DNA from: DAOQVR01 sp035341665
GTDB taxonomy: Bacteria; Chloroflexota; Anaerolineae; JAAYZQ01
Direction: 5' to 3'
Length of the DNA stretch: 64,000 bases
Assembly (NCBI GenBank): GCA_035341665.1
Contig: DAOQVR010000001.1
Location: 461,407 to 525,406, forward strand
Notes under the pieces: model-generated
What the model saw: only the letters and a program-made list of their open reading frames with translations
What the model was told of the DNA's origin: nothing
Databases searched by the model: none
Position numbers and translations under genes: made by a program
Part shown: piece by piece, positions 44,972-53,678 of the stretch
Layout of the letters: the number at the start of each line of letters is the position of its first letter
Position numbering within the stretch: position 1 is the first letter of the stretch

Positions 44972-47670
44972 CTACCATCAACCTGACTATCAACGGCCAT
45001 AAGGTCAGCGCGCCTGCAGGCAGCACCGTCCTCGACGCCGCGCGGATAGCCGGCGTCAAGATCCCAACGCTGTGCGACCATCCGGCGCTGGCACCGATCG
45101 GTGCTTGCCGCCTGTGCCTGGTCGAAGTCAAGGGGCAGCGCACCCTTCAGCCGGCATGCACCTTTCCCGCGGGCGAGGGCATGGAGGTGACGACGCACTC
45201 CCCGCAGGTCGAGGAAGCTCGCCGCTTTGTCTTGGAGCTGCTCCTCTCCGACCACCCCCTCGATTGCATGACCTGTGAGCGCGCCGGTAGCTGTGAGCTG
45301 CAGGACCTGGCCTACCAGTACGGATTGGACAAGACGCGGTTCCCTGGTGTGCAGCACAAGTACCCAATCGATGCCTCCAACCCGTTCTATATCCGTGACT
45401 ATGACAAGTGCATTGTCTGCCGGCGCTGCGTGCGGGCATGCAATGAGATCAACGGCGTGGAGGCCATCGGGCTCATACAGCGTGGCTTCGATACGAAGGT
45501 TGGCACGCCCTTTGATGGCACGATGCAGGACAGCGTGTGCGAGTTCTGCGGGATGTGCGTCGAGGTCTGCCCGACTGGAGCGTTGGTGCCCAAGCTTCGA
45601 ATAGGTCGAGGGCGCGCATGGGAAGTGCAGCGGGTGGCTACGACCTGTTCCTACTGTGGGGTTGGCTGCCAGTTTTACCTCGAAGTCAAGGACGGCAAGA
45701 TAGTCGGCGTCTCCTCCAAGTGGGATGCACCATCCAACCATGGCTGGACCTGTGTGAAGGGGCGCTTTGGCTGGGACTACGTGCATCACGCCGACCGTCT
45801 CACTACACCCCTCATCCGGCGCCAGAAGGGCGAGCCTCTATCCGCGGTTAGCTGGGATGACGCGCTTGACTTCGTTGCACAGCGCTTGACCGAGATCAGG
45901 ACCTCTCACGGCTCAGGTTCGCTTGGCGTGTGCACGTCGGCCAAGTGCACGAACGAAGAGAACTATGTGATGCAAAAGCTCGCGAGGGCCGTACTGGGCA
46001 CGAACAGCGTTGATCACTGTGCGCGTCTCTGACACAGCGTCACCGTGACCGGTCTGGTCACAGCATTCGGGTCTGGCGCCATGACCAATTCCTTCGATGA
46101 CCTGGCGCACGACTCTCAGATCTACTTCGTCATCGGGTCGAACACAACGGAGCAACACCCGGTTTTGGGCATGCGAATACGCCAGGCGGTGAAACAGCGT
46201 GGTGCGAAGCTGATCGTGTGCGACCCACGGGCGATTCCACTCACCGAGCTCGCCACGCTGCACATCAGGCAGCGGCCCGGGAGTGACATCGCGCTCCTGA
46301 ACGGGATTGCCCACGTGTTGGTGCAGGAAAGACTCTACGACTCGGCCTATGTTGCCGAGCGCACGGAGGGCTTCGAAGAGCTCAAGGCCAAGCTGGCAGA
46401 CTATACGCCCGAGCGGGTGGCGGAGATATGTGGTATTCCCCCTGACCAGGTGAGGGAGGCCGCACACCTGCTGGCGGCCAACCGGCCAGGGGCGCTTCTC
46501 TATGCTATGGGCATCACTCAGCACACCACCGGGCACAACAACGTGCTCGCTTGCGCTAACCTACAGATGCTCCTGGGCAATGTCGGGGTTCGCGGCGGAG
46601 GGGTGAATCCCCTGCGCGGGCAGAACAACGTGCAGGGCGCGTGCGACATGGGTGGGCTTCCCAACGTCTACACAGCCTATCAAGCGGTGACGCAGGAGGC
46701 CTCTCAGAAAAAGTTCGAGGAAGCTTGGGGTGTGCCGCTGTCGCGCGAGCTGGGACTCACCCTGACTCAGATGCTTCCCAAGGCAGCCACCGGTGAGCTG
46801 CGCGCCATGTATATACTAGGAGAGAACCCAGTCTTGTCAGATGCCGATGCCAACCATGCCGAGCACTGCCTGCGCAGCCTCGATCTCTTGGTGGTTCAGG
46901 ATATCTTCCTGACGGAGACTGCCGCTCTTGCCGATGTGGTGCTCCCCGGTCTGGCATGGGCCGAGAAACTCGGAACCTACACGAACTCGGAACGTCGCGT
47001 ACAGCTCGTGCGTCCCGCAGTGTCCCCGCCGGGCGACGCCCGGCCTGACTGGTGGATCCCCGGAGAAATCGCACGGCGGATGGGATACCATGGCTTGACC
47101 TATTCGTCTCCTCATGAGATCATGGACGAGGTCAATCGTCTGACACCATCGTATGCAGGAATCACCTACGACAGGATTGGAGAGCAGGGACTACAATGGC
47201 CGTGCCCTACAGCGGAGCATCCCGGAACCCCCGTTCTGCATATCGGACGCTTCAGCCGAGGGCAAGGCAAGCTGAGTGCAGTGGACTGGCAGCCGCCGGC
47301 CGAGGAGCCGGATTCAGAGTATCCCCTTGTCCTGACGACGGGGCGGGTCCTCTGGCACTATCACACTGGCAGCATGACCCGTCGCTCCTACGGGCTAGAG
47401 ACAATCTGCCCGCAGGCCGAGCTGGAAATGAACGCCGACGACGCTCTGCGGCTCGGCATTGTCGATGGACAACGGGTGCGCATTTCTTCCCGAAGAGGAG
47501 AAGTGGAGGCTGTCGCACGAGTGGACGGAAAGACTGGACAGGGAGTTGTTTTCCTTCCCTTCCACTTTGTGGAGGCGGCTGCCAACAAGCTCACTATCGC
47601 GGCACTGGACCCTGTCGGCAAGATACCCGAATTCAAGGTTTGTGCTGTTCGCGTGGAGCCCGTCGCCTAG
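44968..47670 (+). CDS. fdhA: Selenocysteine formate dehydrogenase, NuoG-like N-terminus (FdhA/HylA)
   Basis: 900 residues if the in-frame TGA at 46030 is read as Sec355. N-terminus: 2Fe-2S (LCDHPALAPIGACRLCLVEV), His/Cys cluster (LSDHPLDCMTCERAGSCELQ), two 4Fe-4S (CIVCRRCVRACNE, CEFCGMCVEVCP). Then the Mo/W-bis-PGD part with CSYCGVGCQFYLEV. Around the TGA the protein reads NSVDHCARL-U-HSVTVTGL, the active-site context of selenocysteine FDHs (CAR.UH.P.V.GL). The frame stays open on both sides, and a SECIS-like hairpin follows. Oxidises formate to CO2 or reverses this, passing electrons to NuoE/NuoF-GltD. Automated calls will split it at 46032. ATG overlaps the previous stop. Confidence 0.93.
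46045..46061 (+). promoter_or_regulatory. SECIS-like hairpin for Sec355 of FDH
   Basis: GTGACC-GGTCT-GGTCAC: 6-bp perfect stem; apical loop GGUCU begins 19 bases after the TGA. The loop has the same GGUCU core as the E. coli fdhF SECIS, and distance fits the bacterial 16-37 base window. Confidence 0.85.
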
Positions 47671-47715
47671 TCGTGTGGCGGCAGACGGTTGGAGGCGATG
47701 CAAAAGGAGAGGAAC

Positions 47716-48219
47716 ATGGAACTCAGGAAGATCTACGAGTATGCGCTTCAGCGTGAGCATGAGGGGCGGGACTTTTTCGCGGGACACGCTACGAGGATGG
47801 GGCATGCGGCAGCAGCCGCCGCGTTCGAGGCCCTGGCGGAAGAGGAGCGCAATCACATCAAGTTCATCCAGAGCCTGATTGATGCGCTCGATGCCGGAGA
47901 GGCGAGCCCCCTCGCAGGCGGAGAGGCCATGGAGCGTGAAGGCTTCTTCTCGTCTCGCGCTGAGGCCGAAATGCTCGACCAGACGATCATAGAGGCGATG
48001 GTGCCTGACCTTGCTGTGCTTCGCACGGCCTACCTGATCGAGCGTGACTTCGCGGAGTACTACGAGGCGTCTGCCAGCCGGATGGAGTCAGCAGGCAATG
48101 CAGATGCCTTCCAGGCACTAGGTATGCTGGCCCGCTGGGAGCGGCAGCATGAGCAGCTCTTCAAGACGCTTCACGATCGCGCCTATGAGGAGTATGCCTC
48201 GATGCCGTGGGGCGGCTAA
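47716..48219 (+). CDS. Ferritin-like/rubrerythrin-type di-iron protein
   Basis: 167 residues from ATG 47716 (AGGAGAGG upstream; in-frame ATG 47698 is an alternative). Four-helix bundle with carboxylate/His ligands LQREHEGRDFF, LAEEERNHIKFIQSL, LIERDFAEYYEA and ARWERQHEQLFKTL. No rubredoxin-like Cys knuckles. Such proteins reduce peroxide or oxygen; here it may protect the oxygen-sensitive FDH complex 45 bp upstream. Confidence 0.88.
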   Translation: MELRKIYEYALQREHEGRDFFAGHATRMGHAAAAAAFEALAEEERNHIKFIQSLIDALDAGEASPLAGGEAMEREGFFSSRAEAEMLDQTIIEAMVPDLAVLRTAYLIERDFAEYYEASASRMESAGNADAFQALGMLARWERQHEQLFKTLHDRAYEEYASMPWGG

Positions 48220-48234
48220 GCAAGGAGCTAGGTC

Positions 48235-48702
48235 ATGTCAGCAAGATCTGTTAAGGCAATCCTGCAGGAAGCGATAGAAGGCGAGATCGCCTCCAATCAG
48301 CTGTACGCGAGAGCCGCGCTGATGGTTCGGGCGCCGCACGTGAGGGATGCACTTCTCCAGCTCGCCGAAGAGGAACTGGGACACAAGGCCACCCTGGAAA
48401 GGATGCTCGAGAATCCCGGTCACTTGCGCTACAAAGTGCGCAAGCTTCAGGCAGCACCCGTCGAGGACTTTGGTATCGGAGATCATCTGGTGGTGCAGCC
48501 CCTGGGACCCGATGCCACCTTCCAGGATGTGTGCATTTTCGCATCCAAGAAGGAGCAGGCTTCATATCTGATGTACAAGAGCTTGGCCGAGCAGAACGAC
48601 GGAGAAGTTCGTTCCCTCTTCGAGGCAATGGCCAAGGATGAGATGCGGCACAAGAACCTTGTTGAGGGGTGGTACGAGGAAGTCATCTACCAGGCATTCT
48701 AG
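48235..48702 (+). CDS. Second ferritin-like di-iron protein
   Basis: 155 residues. AIEGEIASNQLYARAA, LAEEELGHKATLERML, SKKEQASYLMYKSLAEQ and AKDEMRHKNLVEGWYEE carry the E..(E)xxH pattern of two di-iron half-sites. Starts 15 bp after the previous gene; probably a diverged pair from the same operon. Confidence 0.88.
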   Translation: MSARSVKAILQEAIEGEIASNQLYARAALMVRAPHVRDALLQLAEEELGHKATLERMLENPGHLRYKVRKLQAAPVEDFGIGDHLVVQPLGPDATFQDVCIFASKKEQASYLMYKSLAEQNDGEVRSLFEAMAKDEMRHKNLVEGWYEEVIYQAF

Positions 48703-48778
48703 CTGGATGATCTGCAATCCAACGCCATGCCCGGGATGATGGGTCGTCGCGGAGCGGCATCGCCAACTTCTGTGCGAG

Positions 48779-48901
48779 ATGTGCCAGAAGGACCGACGAG
48801 AGCCGCTCCTGCTTGTCCTGGATCTACCTCCGGTGGCGATCCAGGCCTGGCTGACGCAGGTCGACCAATCCACCTGCGGCTGCGACGTGCACTCGCACTA
48901 G
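48779..48901 (+). CDS. Possible small protein, 40 residues
   Basis: The frame MCQKDRREPLLLVLDLPPVA then IQAWLTQVDQSTCGCDVHSH looks protein-like, with CGC and a C-terminal His near the end, and the same frame is open back to 48739 without start. No good ribosome site. It may be the end of a damaged gene. Low confidence. Confidence 0.3.
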   Translation: MCQKDRREPLLLVLDLPPVAIQAWLTQVDQSTCGCDVHSH

Positions 48902-48985
48902 AGCTTGATGCCCGGCGATGGCCTGGTGTCGCAACCAGTGGCGCCCGGCCATTGCATTGACGCCGATGATAGGATGAGGTGTAGT

Positions 48986-50170
48986 ATGACGGCAAACTAC
49001 TCGAGGCTGCAGTCTGCGGTGAAGGACCTGCGCCATAGCATGCCGGCAGGGGGGCACCTGCCGATTGTCGTCTTGTTGCACGGTCTGGGCGGAGATCGCA
49101 AGGACTGGATGGCGCCGTTCCAGGATCGGAATTGGCCATATGATCATCGCCGAGCTCCTGAGAGTCAAGACCTGGGGGAGCACAAGGCGCCTCCTGTAGG
49201 GAAGCTACCTGGCATCCAGACGTCTCTCTTCCTCTCGCCTCGACTCGCTAGCAATACCAGCGGCGCAGATGAAAGCGATGACCGTAGCTGGTGGCATGCG
49301 CTCCGTACGGCTGGGTTCCCCATCATCACGTACTCGCAAGTCCCTCGGCTAATGCTCCCGCTCAGTGGAGGGCCTGTAGCAGAGTTCAAGCACTTTATGG
49401 AGGTGCTGCAGGCCGACGTTCTCTCTGATCCGGCGTTGAGATCACGCCCCGTGGTGGTCCTTGGACACAGCCGGGGTGGGCTGATCGGCCGTGCCTATGT
49501 GGGGGATCCCGAAGTGAAGGAGGACAAGACTGGTCGATTTCCGGCCGTTCGGGGTCTTCTCACTCTCTCCTCACCGCACCAGGGAAGTCAGATGGCCCTT
49601 CTGGATGACAAGCTCCTCGGCTTTCTGCAGAGGATTCAGGATAAGCTGCCGGATTTGCCAAATGACGTGGGAAACCAGATCATCAACACTCTGAGGGCCA
49701 AGGTCGATGCCTTTGTGGGTCCATATGGCAACGAGATAGAGCCGGGCGGCCCTCTCTTTGCGGCACTAGAACAGCGCGAGCCCGCAGCCTCGGGTGTACG
49801 CTACATCTCGGTCGGCGGCACGTCACCGCGATTCATGCGTGTTTACCTCTGGTCGTATACACCCGGCAGCCTGCTGCCCAGAAAGTCGTCAGATGGGAAG
49901 GTAGCCTTTCGTTGGCAGGCAGCACCGTTCGAGGCAAAAATCGCATCCCCAATCCCAGATGGCTTACCTCTGAAGCTATTGGGGCTGGAGCTTGACGAGG
50001 TCCTGCCGGGAAAGGGTGACGGGTTGACGGCCGACAAGCGTTGTCGCTTTCCGGGCACATTCCGAACAGAGGAACACCTTTCGGTCCCACTGAGTCATGC
50101 AGAGGAGCTGTGGGACGCGGGTCTACAGCAGAGAATAGTGGGCATCCTGAGGACCTTCACAGACGTGTAG
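48986..50170 (+). CDS. Lipase-like alpha/beta hydrolase
   Basis: 394 residues from ATG 48986 with GAGGTG upstream. VLLHGLGGDRKDWMAPF (oxyanion), VVVLGHSRGGLIGRAYVGD (nucleophile Ser in GHSRG), LLTLSSPHQGSQMALL and EEHLSVPLSHAEELW (His) are the features of class I/cytoplasmic triacylglycerol lipases or PGAP1-like hydrolases. No signal peptide. No operon partners. Confidence 0.85.
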   Translation: MTANYSRLQSAVKDLRHSMPAGGHLPIVVLLHGLGGDRKDWMAPFQDRNWPYDHRRAPESQDLGEHKAPPVGKLPGIQTSLFLSPRLASNTSGADESDDRSWWHALRTAGFPIITYSQVPRLMLPLSGGPVAEFKHFMEVLQADVLSDPALRSRPVVVLGHSRGGLIGRAYVGDPEVKEDKTGRFPAVRGLLTLSSPHQGSQMALLDDKLLGFLQRIQDKLPDLPNDVGNQIINTLRAKVDAFVGPYGNEIEPGGPLFAALEQREPAASGVRYISVGGTSPRFMRVYLWSYTPGSLLPRKSSDGKVAFRWQAAPFEAKIASPIPDGLPLKLLGLELDEVLPGKGDGLTADKRCRFPGTFRTEEHLSVPLSHAEELWDAGLQQRIVGILRTFTDV

Positions 50171-50605
50171 ACCCTTGCTGTTCGCATAGTCATCACGACG
50201 CGAAGACAGGAACCTGCTGTGCTGGTATGGCGTATGTTATGCGAATCACTTGTGGGACAAGCCTCTCGGCAATCGACTCTCAGCGTGAAGCCAGCCTTGG
50301 GTGGTCGTTGCTGGTCAGGGCGGACCTTGGGGCACCTGCCTTTTCGCAGGGTGCCTGTTCATTGGCTTTGGGGCAGCCGGATCCACCTGCGGACAGCGCC
50401 TGGGGCAGGGCATGTGGGATAGTCGTTTCTGGAAATTCGGGCATTTCGGGATAGTACCCTCAAGATCGTGTCAGAGTGTCAGAGCTTCGGGTCACTGCTG
50501 CTAGGATCGCAATGGGCGCGCTTGACATTGCGGATGGAGGTCTCGTGGGCGGGACTTGGTCAGAAGCGCGGTACTCGCTGAGCGCTGGCGTGCGGTGGCT
50601 CGAAG
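50171..50605. other. Intergenic region upstream of the S1-domain gene
   Basis: No convincing gene in 435 bp. A hairpin-capable GGGCACCTGC ... GCAGGGTGCC lies near 50330-50355; it could be a weak terminator of the lipase gene. Confidence 0.35.
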
Positions 50606-50634
50606 TTGACAGCCCAAGTTGGGCGGAGTATAAT
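50606..50634 (+). promoter_or_regulatory. Consensus promoter of the S1 gene with palindrome in spacer
   Basis: TTGACA, 17 bases, TATAAT. The spacer starts with GCCCAA-G-TTGGGC (50612-50624), a perfect palindrome that would be an excellent repressor operator. Confidence 0.85.
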
Positions 50635-50669
50635 CGGCTGCTAGATTGTTGGAAGGGGAGTACAATAAG

Positions 50670-51623
50670 GTGGAGGACCAGGGCCAGATTTCGCTCGCGA
50701 CACTCGTACCAGGACAACGACTAGAAGGCATTGTCAGGAGAATCTCGCTGTCGGGCGCTATCATCGACGTCGGTGCCGATGTAGAAGGAAGGCTGCACGT
50801 GTCGGATCTCGGCCAAAAGGCTGTGACCCGTGCCTCGGCGCTGCTCGCTGAGGGCCAGGCAGTCACCGTCTGGGTCAAGTCGGCAGACCTGTCAGGCGGG
50901 CGCCTAAGTCTCACGATGGTTGAGCCGACTCGCTTCGGATGGCACGACCTGCAGCCCGGGCTCAGGCTTGACGGGAAGGTGGTTCGCCTGGAGAAGTTCG
51001 GCGCGTTTGTCGACATAGGTGCCGAGACCGAGGGACTTGTCCACATTTCCGAGATGTCGACGTCGCGTGTCAGCCATCCCCAAGACGTTGTCAAAGAAGG
51101 CGAGTCGGTCCAGGTTTGGATCAAAGAGGTCGATCGCGGCTCACGGCGGATCAGCCTTACGATGGTGGAGCCGCCAGAGGTAGACATCCGAACTCTGAAG
51201 CCGAGCATGATCCTCACCGGAAAAGTGGTGCGGATTGAGAGCTTCGGAGCGTTTGTGGACGTTGGCGCTGGACGCGACGGCATGATCCATGTGACAGAGA
51301 TGGGCCGCGGCTATGTCGGGAGTCCCTCTGAGATCCTGTCCATGGGTGACGAAGTGCAAGTGCGTGTTGTTGAGGTTGACCCACGCAGGGGTCGCATCTC
51401 ACTCAGTATGAAGGATCTTCCGGCAGACCAGCTGGTCGTCGACGAGGAAGAGATCGAGCTGCCCTCCTCGATGGAGATTGCGTTGCGCGAGGCTGGCGCC
51501 TTCGGCGAACTGCCAGACAAGGACAGGCGGCGCGCTACACGGCGGGACAAGCGCCAGAAGCAGCGTCGGGATTGGGAGCAAGACGACATCATCAGCCGCA
51601 CGCTTCGCGGCAGGGCCGGATAG
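50670..51623 (+). CDS. Three-S1-domain RNA-binding protein
   Basis: 317 residues from GTG 50670 (GGAAGGGGAG 9 bases upstream; frame open to TTG 50646). Three S1 OB-folds: VPGQRLEGIVRRISLSGAIID, LRLDGKVVRLEKFGAFVDIGA and MILTGKVVRIESFGAFVDVGA, each ending in a RISLTM/RLSLTM strand. The tail is basic and Arg-rich (DKDRRRATRRDKRQKQRRDW). Ribosomal protein S1 usually has 4-6 repeats; this short form may help translation initiation or RNA turnover. Confidence 0.88.
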   Translation: MEDQGQISLATLVPGQRLEGIVRRISLSGAIIDVGADVEGRLHVSDLGQKAVTRASALLAEGQAVTVWVKSADLSGGRLSLTMVEPTRFGWHDLQPGLRLDGKVVRLEKFGAFVDIGAETEGLVHISEMSTSRVSHPQDVVKEGESVQVWIKEVDRGSRRISLTMVEPPEVDIRTLKPSMILTGKVVRIESFGAFVDVGAGRDGMIHVTEMGRGYVGSPSEILSMGDEVQVRVVEVDPRRGRISLSMKDLPADQLVVDEEEIELPSSMEIALREAGAFGELPDKDRRRATRRDKRQKQRRDWEQDDIISRTLRGRAG

Positions 51624-51770
51624 CCTCCGCCGGGTAGCGACGTGCGCGGGCTCGCTTGCACACCCAGCTGCCCATAACCGTACGATTTGGGGGTGCCATC
51701 GCGATGCCTGCGCAATGAGATGGTCGTGCGCAGGCTCCGGCCTCTGACCAGCCTCCCGGCAGAAGCCTGC

Positions 51771-51956
51771 TCAGCAGGCGCCAGGTCTGGCCGGCATGTC
51801 CAGTTTCGAGCTAAGGTCGGCCAGATCTTCCTCCAGCTCCTCCAGGCGGACAAGCATGGAGGGAACCGGTGAGTGCTTGGGGAGACGAGCCCTCAGGTCA
51901 GCGATCTCAGCCTCGATTGTGGCGATCCGATGTCTGATGCTTTCTTCTTGAGCCAC
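51771..51956 (-). CDS. Small coiled-coil protein, 61 residues
   Basis: GTG 51956. IRHRIATIEAEIADLRARLP, then SMLVRLEELEEDLADLSSKL form two amphipathic helices. Nothing else recognised. It is convergent with the S1 gene. Confidence 0.55.
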   Translation of the reverse strand: MAQEESIRHRIATIEAEIADLRARLPKHSPVPSMLVRLEELEEDLADLSSKLDMPARPGAC

Positions 51957-52006
51957 GGGTATCTCACTTTCCGCTGTCGGTGCGCTGGACCCAGCCCTGC
52001 ATGGAT

Positions 52007-52058
52007 TTGACTCTTGCCGCGCGTAGTGCTACAATGGGCAAATACCCGGTAGGGGTAT
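52007..52058 (+). promoter_or_regulatory. fmdB promoter and CsoR-like operator
   Basis: TTGACT, 17 bases, TACAAT (52030-52035). Right at the expected RNA start is ATACCCGGTAGGGGTAT (52042-52058), an inverted repeat of the type bound by CsoR/CstR repressors (TACCC...GGGTA). Copper or persulfide control is inference; no CsoR gene is in the window. Confidence 0.55.
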
Positions 52059-52168
52059 ATGCGGAGCCTCGGTGAAGTGGCACAGGCGCTTGCCATCCGC
52101 AGGGCTGGTGGTGGTAGCTCTGGACCGCGCCGGCTCGCGGCTCGCTGAGTTTTGGGAGGTTGAGTTCG

Positions 52169-52381
52169 ATGCCTATCTATGAGTACAGGTGCAAGAGCTG
52201 CGGCGCGCGCTTTGAGCTGTTCGTGCGCACAATGGGCGCTATGGACCATGCGGTGTGTCCTGAATGCGGAACCGAAGAAGTGACGAAGGAGTGGTCTGTA
52301 TTTGGCTTGGGGCGTGGAGGTGACACAGCCTCTGGTCGGGTCGGTCCAGCAGCCTCGACCTGTCTTCCGGCAAGCACCTGA
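52169..52381 (+). CDS. FmdB-type zinc ribbon protein
   Basis: 70 residues from ATG 52169 (GGGAGG 9 bases upstream). MPIYEYRCKSCGARFELFV and VCPECGTEEVTKEWSVF give a CxxC/CxxC zinc ribbon as in FmdB regulators. The tail is Gly/Ser-rich. Role unknown; possible control by the operator upstream. Confidence 0.9.
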   Translation: MPIYEYRCKSCGARFELFVRTMGAMDHAVCPECGTEEVTKEWSVFGLGRGGDTASGRVGPAASTCLPAST

Positions 52382-52476
52382 GGTGTCTAGCGCAGAGCCG
52401 TGTGCTCTCGAAGAGCTGAGTAGCCAAAACAACATGCAGGCGCCTCCGGTGGCGCCGCGGGAACTGAGTGTGCAGA

Positions 52477-52575
52477 ATGGGCGAATACAAAGAACTGCTG
52501 CTGGTAGCGTTGGGTGTCATTGGCTGGGTAGTGCTGATGCGCTTTGTCTTGCCTCGCCTCGGCGTCTCGACTTGA
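52477..52575 (+). CDS. Small membrane protein, 32 residues
   Basis: ATG 52477: MGEYKELLLVALGVIGWVVL then MRFVLPRLGVST. One membrane helix followed by a R-x-x-L-P-R-L-G-V end that recurs in tiny membrane proteins next to FmdB-like genes. No strong ribosome site (GGAA 14 bases upstream). Too short for standard gene finders. Confidence 0.5.
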   Translation: MGEYKELLLVALGVIGWVVLMRFVLPRLGVST

Positions 52576-52650
52576 ATGGCCAATTCCTGCGAGCTGGCGG
52601 AGCCAGCCCAAGATCGGGCACATCAAGACCCCGACGCGTAGTGCAGCCTG

Positions 52651-53043
52651 CTAGAACTCTGCGTCCGATTCCAGCGGCGCGTCGGCGTCCTCCGGCGAAT
52701 ATGCCTCGACCCGGCGCGCTTCCTGTGCGCTGAGCCATTGCTGCTGTGCTAGGTAGGCCGCGCGGCGAGTGTTCTCTTCGACTGCAAGAAACAGGAAGAA
52801 GAACTCTCCGAGCGCGAAAAGCCCGAGGAAGAGCAAGGCGGTGGCAAGCAGCAGCACCAGAAACGCGAGTACCCCCAGCAGTGTCCCGCTTTGAGGGAGG
52901 TCGACCCAGTCCAGCAGTGAGTTGGACGTCAGCCCGGCAATGAGCGCCACAAAGGACAGCAGGATGCCGAGGATGAGCGAGACCCAGGCGAGTATCTTGC
53001 AGACCACCCCACAAGCCCTTAGGGCAACGAAGCGCTTTTCCAT
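52651..53043 (-). CDS. Small integral membrane protein
   Basis: 130 residues with three hydrophobic stretches (ILAWVSLILGILLSFVALIAG; LGVLAFLVLLLATALLFLGL; ALGEFFFLFLAV) and an acidic cytosolic tail. No family recognised. Stands alone on the minus strand. Confidence 0.65.
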   Translation of the reverse strand: MEKRFVALRACGVVCKILAWVSLILGILLSFVALIAGLTSNSLLDWVDLPQSGTLLGVLAFLVLLLATALLFLGLFALGEFFFLFLAVEENTRRAAYLAQQQWLSAQEARRVEAYSPEDADAPLESDAEF

Positions 53044-53201
53044 GGCGGATGAGTCCTTTCCTGTTTCCCGACGCGTTAACCGCTGTCATTTTACTACACC
53101 CGATCCATCAGCGCAAGCACGTCACGGGTGCCCAACGACTGCCCTCTCGCTCCCCAGCAACTACTGAACGCGTCTGGTGTCGAGGTGGGCTGGCGAACGG
53201 C

Positions 53202-53537
53202 TTACTCGATGCCGCCCTTGGGCAAGAATCGGTGGCTGTCACGACTCCTCACCTTGGCGATGACCGAGTCGAGCGCCGCATCTAGCCTGATGCCCTGTGA
53301 GTTAGCCATGCAGATCAGCACAAAGAGGATGTCTGCCAACTCCTCGCCAAGTTCTTGGGGCTCTTCCGTAGCCTTCTTGGGTTTCGGACCGAACAAGTGA
53401 TTGACCAGTCGAGCCAGCTCGCCGACCTCCTCCGCAAGCCTGGCGACGTTGACGTGCGGCGACCAATAGCCTCCGCCTGCTGAGGAAATCCAACCGTCGA
53501 CCTCTGCCTGGAGTGCACTGAGCGTCTTCTCTGTCAT
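53202..53537 (-). CDS. MazG-like nucleotide pyrophosphohydrolase
   Basis: 111 residues from ATG 53537 (AGGAG upstream). RLAEEVGELARLVNHLFG (EExxE), ELGEELADILFVLICMANS (ExxD) form the two-helix metal site of all-alpha NTP pyrophosphatases. Removes damaged or excess NTPs; substrate not predictable. Confidence 0.88.
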   Translation of the reverse strand: MTEKTLSALQAEVDGWISSAGGGYWSPHVNVARLAEEVGELARLVNHLFGPKPKKATEEPQELGEELADILFVLICMANSQGIRLDAALDSVIAKVRSRDSHRFLPKGGIE

Positions 53538-53611
53538 CGACTTGATGCTCCTGACGAATTGAGTGGAGAAGATTGTACCACGCTCGGCGCCGGGTCCCAA
53601 GCTGGAGGTGT

Positions 53612-53640
53612 TTGACTTTTGCCGGCGCATACTCTATACT
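53612..53640 (+). promoter_or_regulatory. Sigma-70 promoter of the selenoprotein candidate
   Basis: TTGACT, 17 bases, TATACT; RNA starts near 53647, about 30 bases before the ATG at 53679. Confidence 0.8.
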
Positions 53641-53678
53641 GCGCGCGACAAAAGAGGCAGCGTGGAGGCAAAGCGCCT

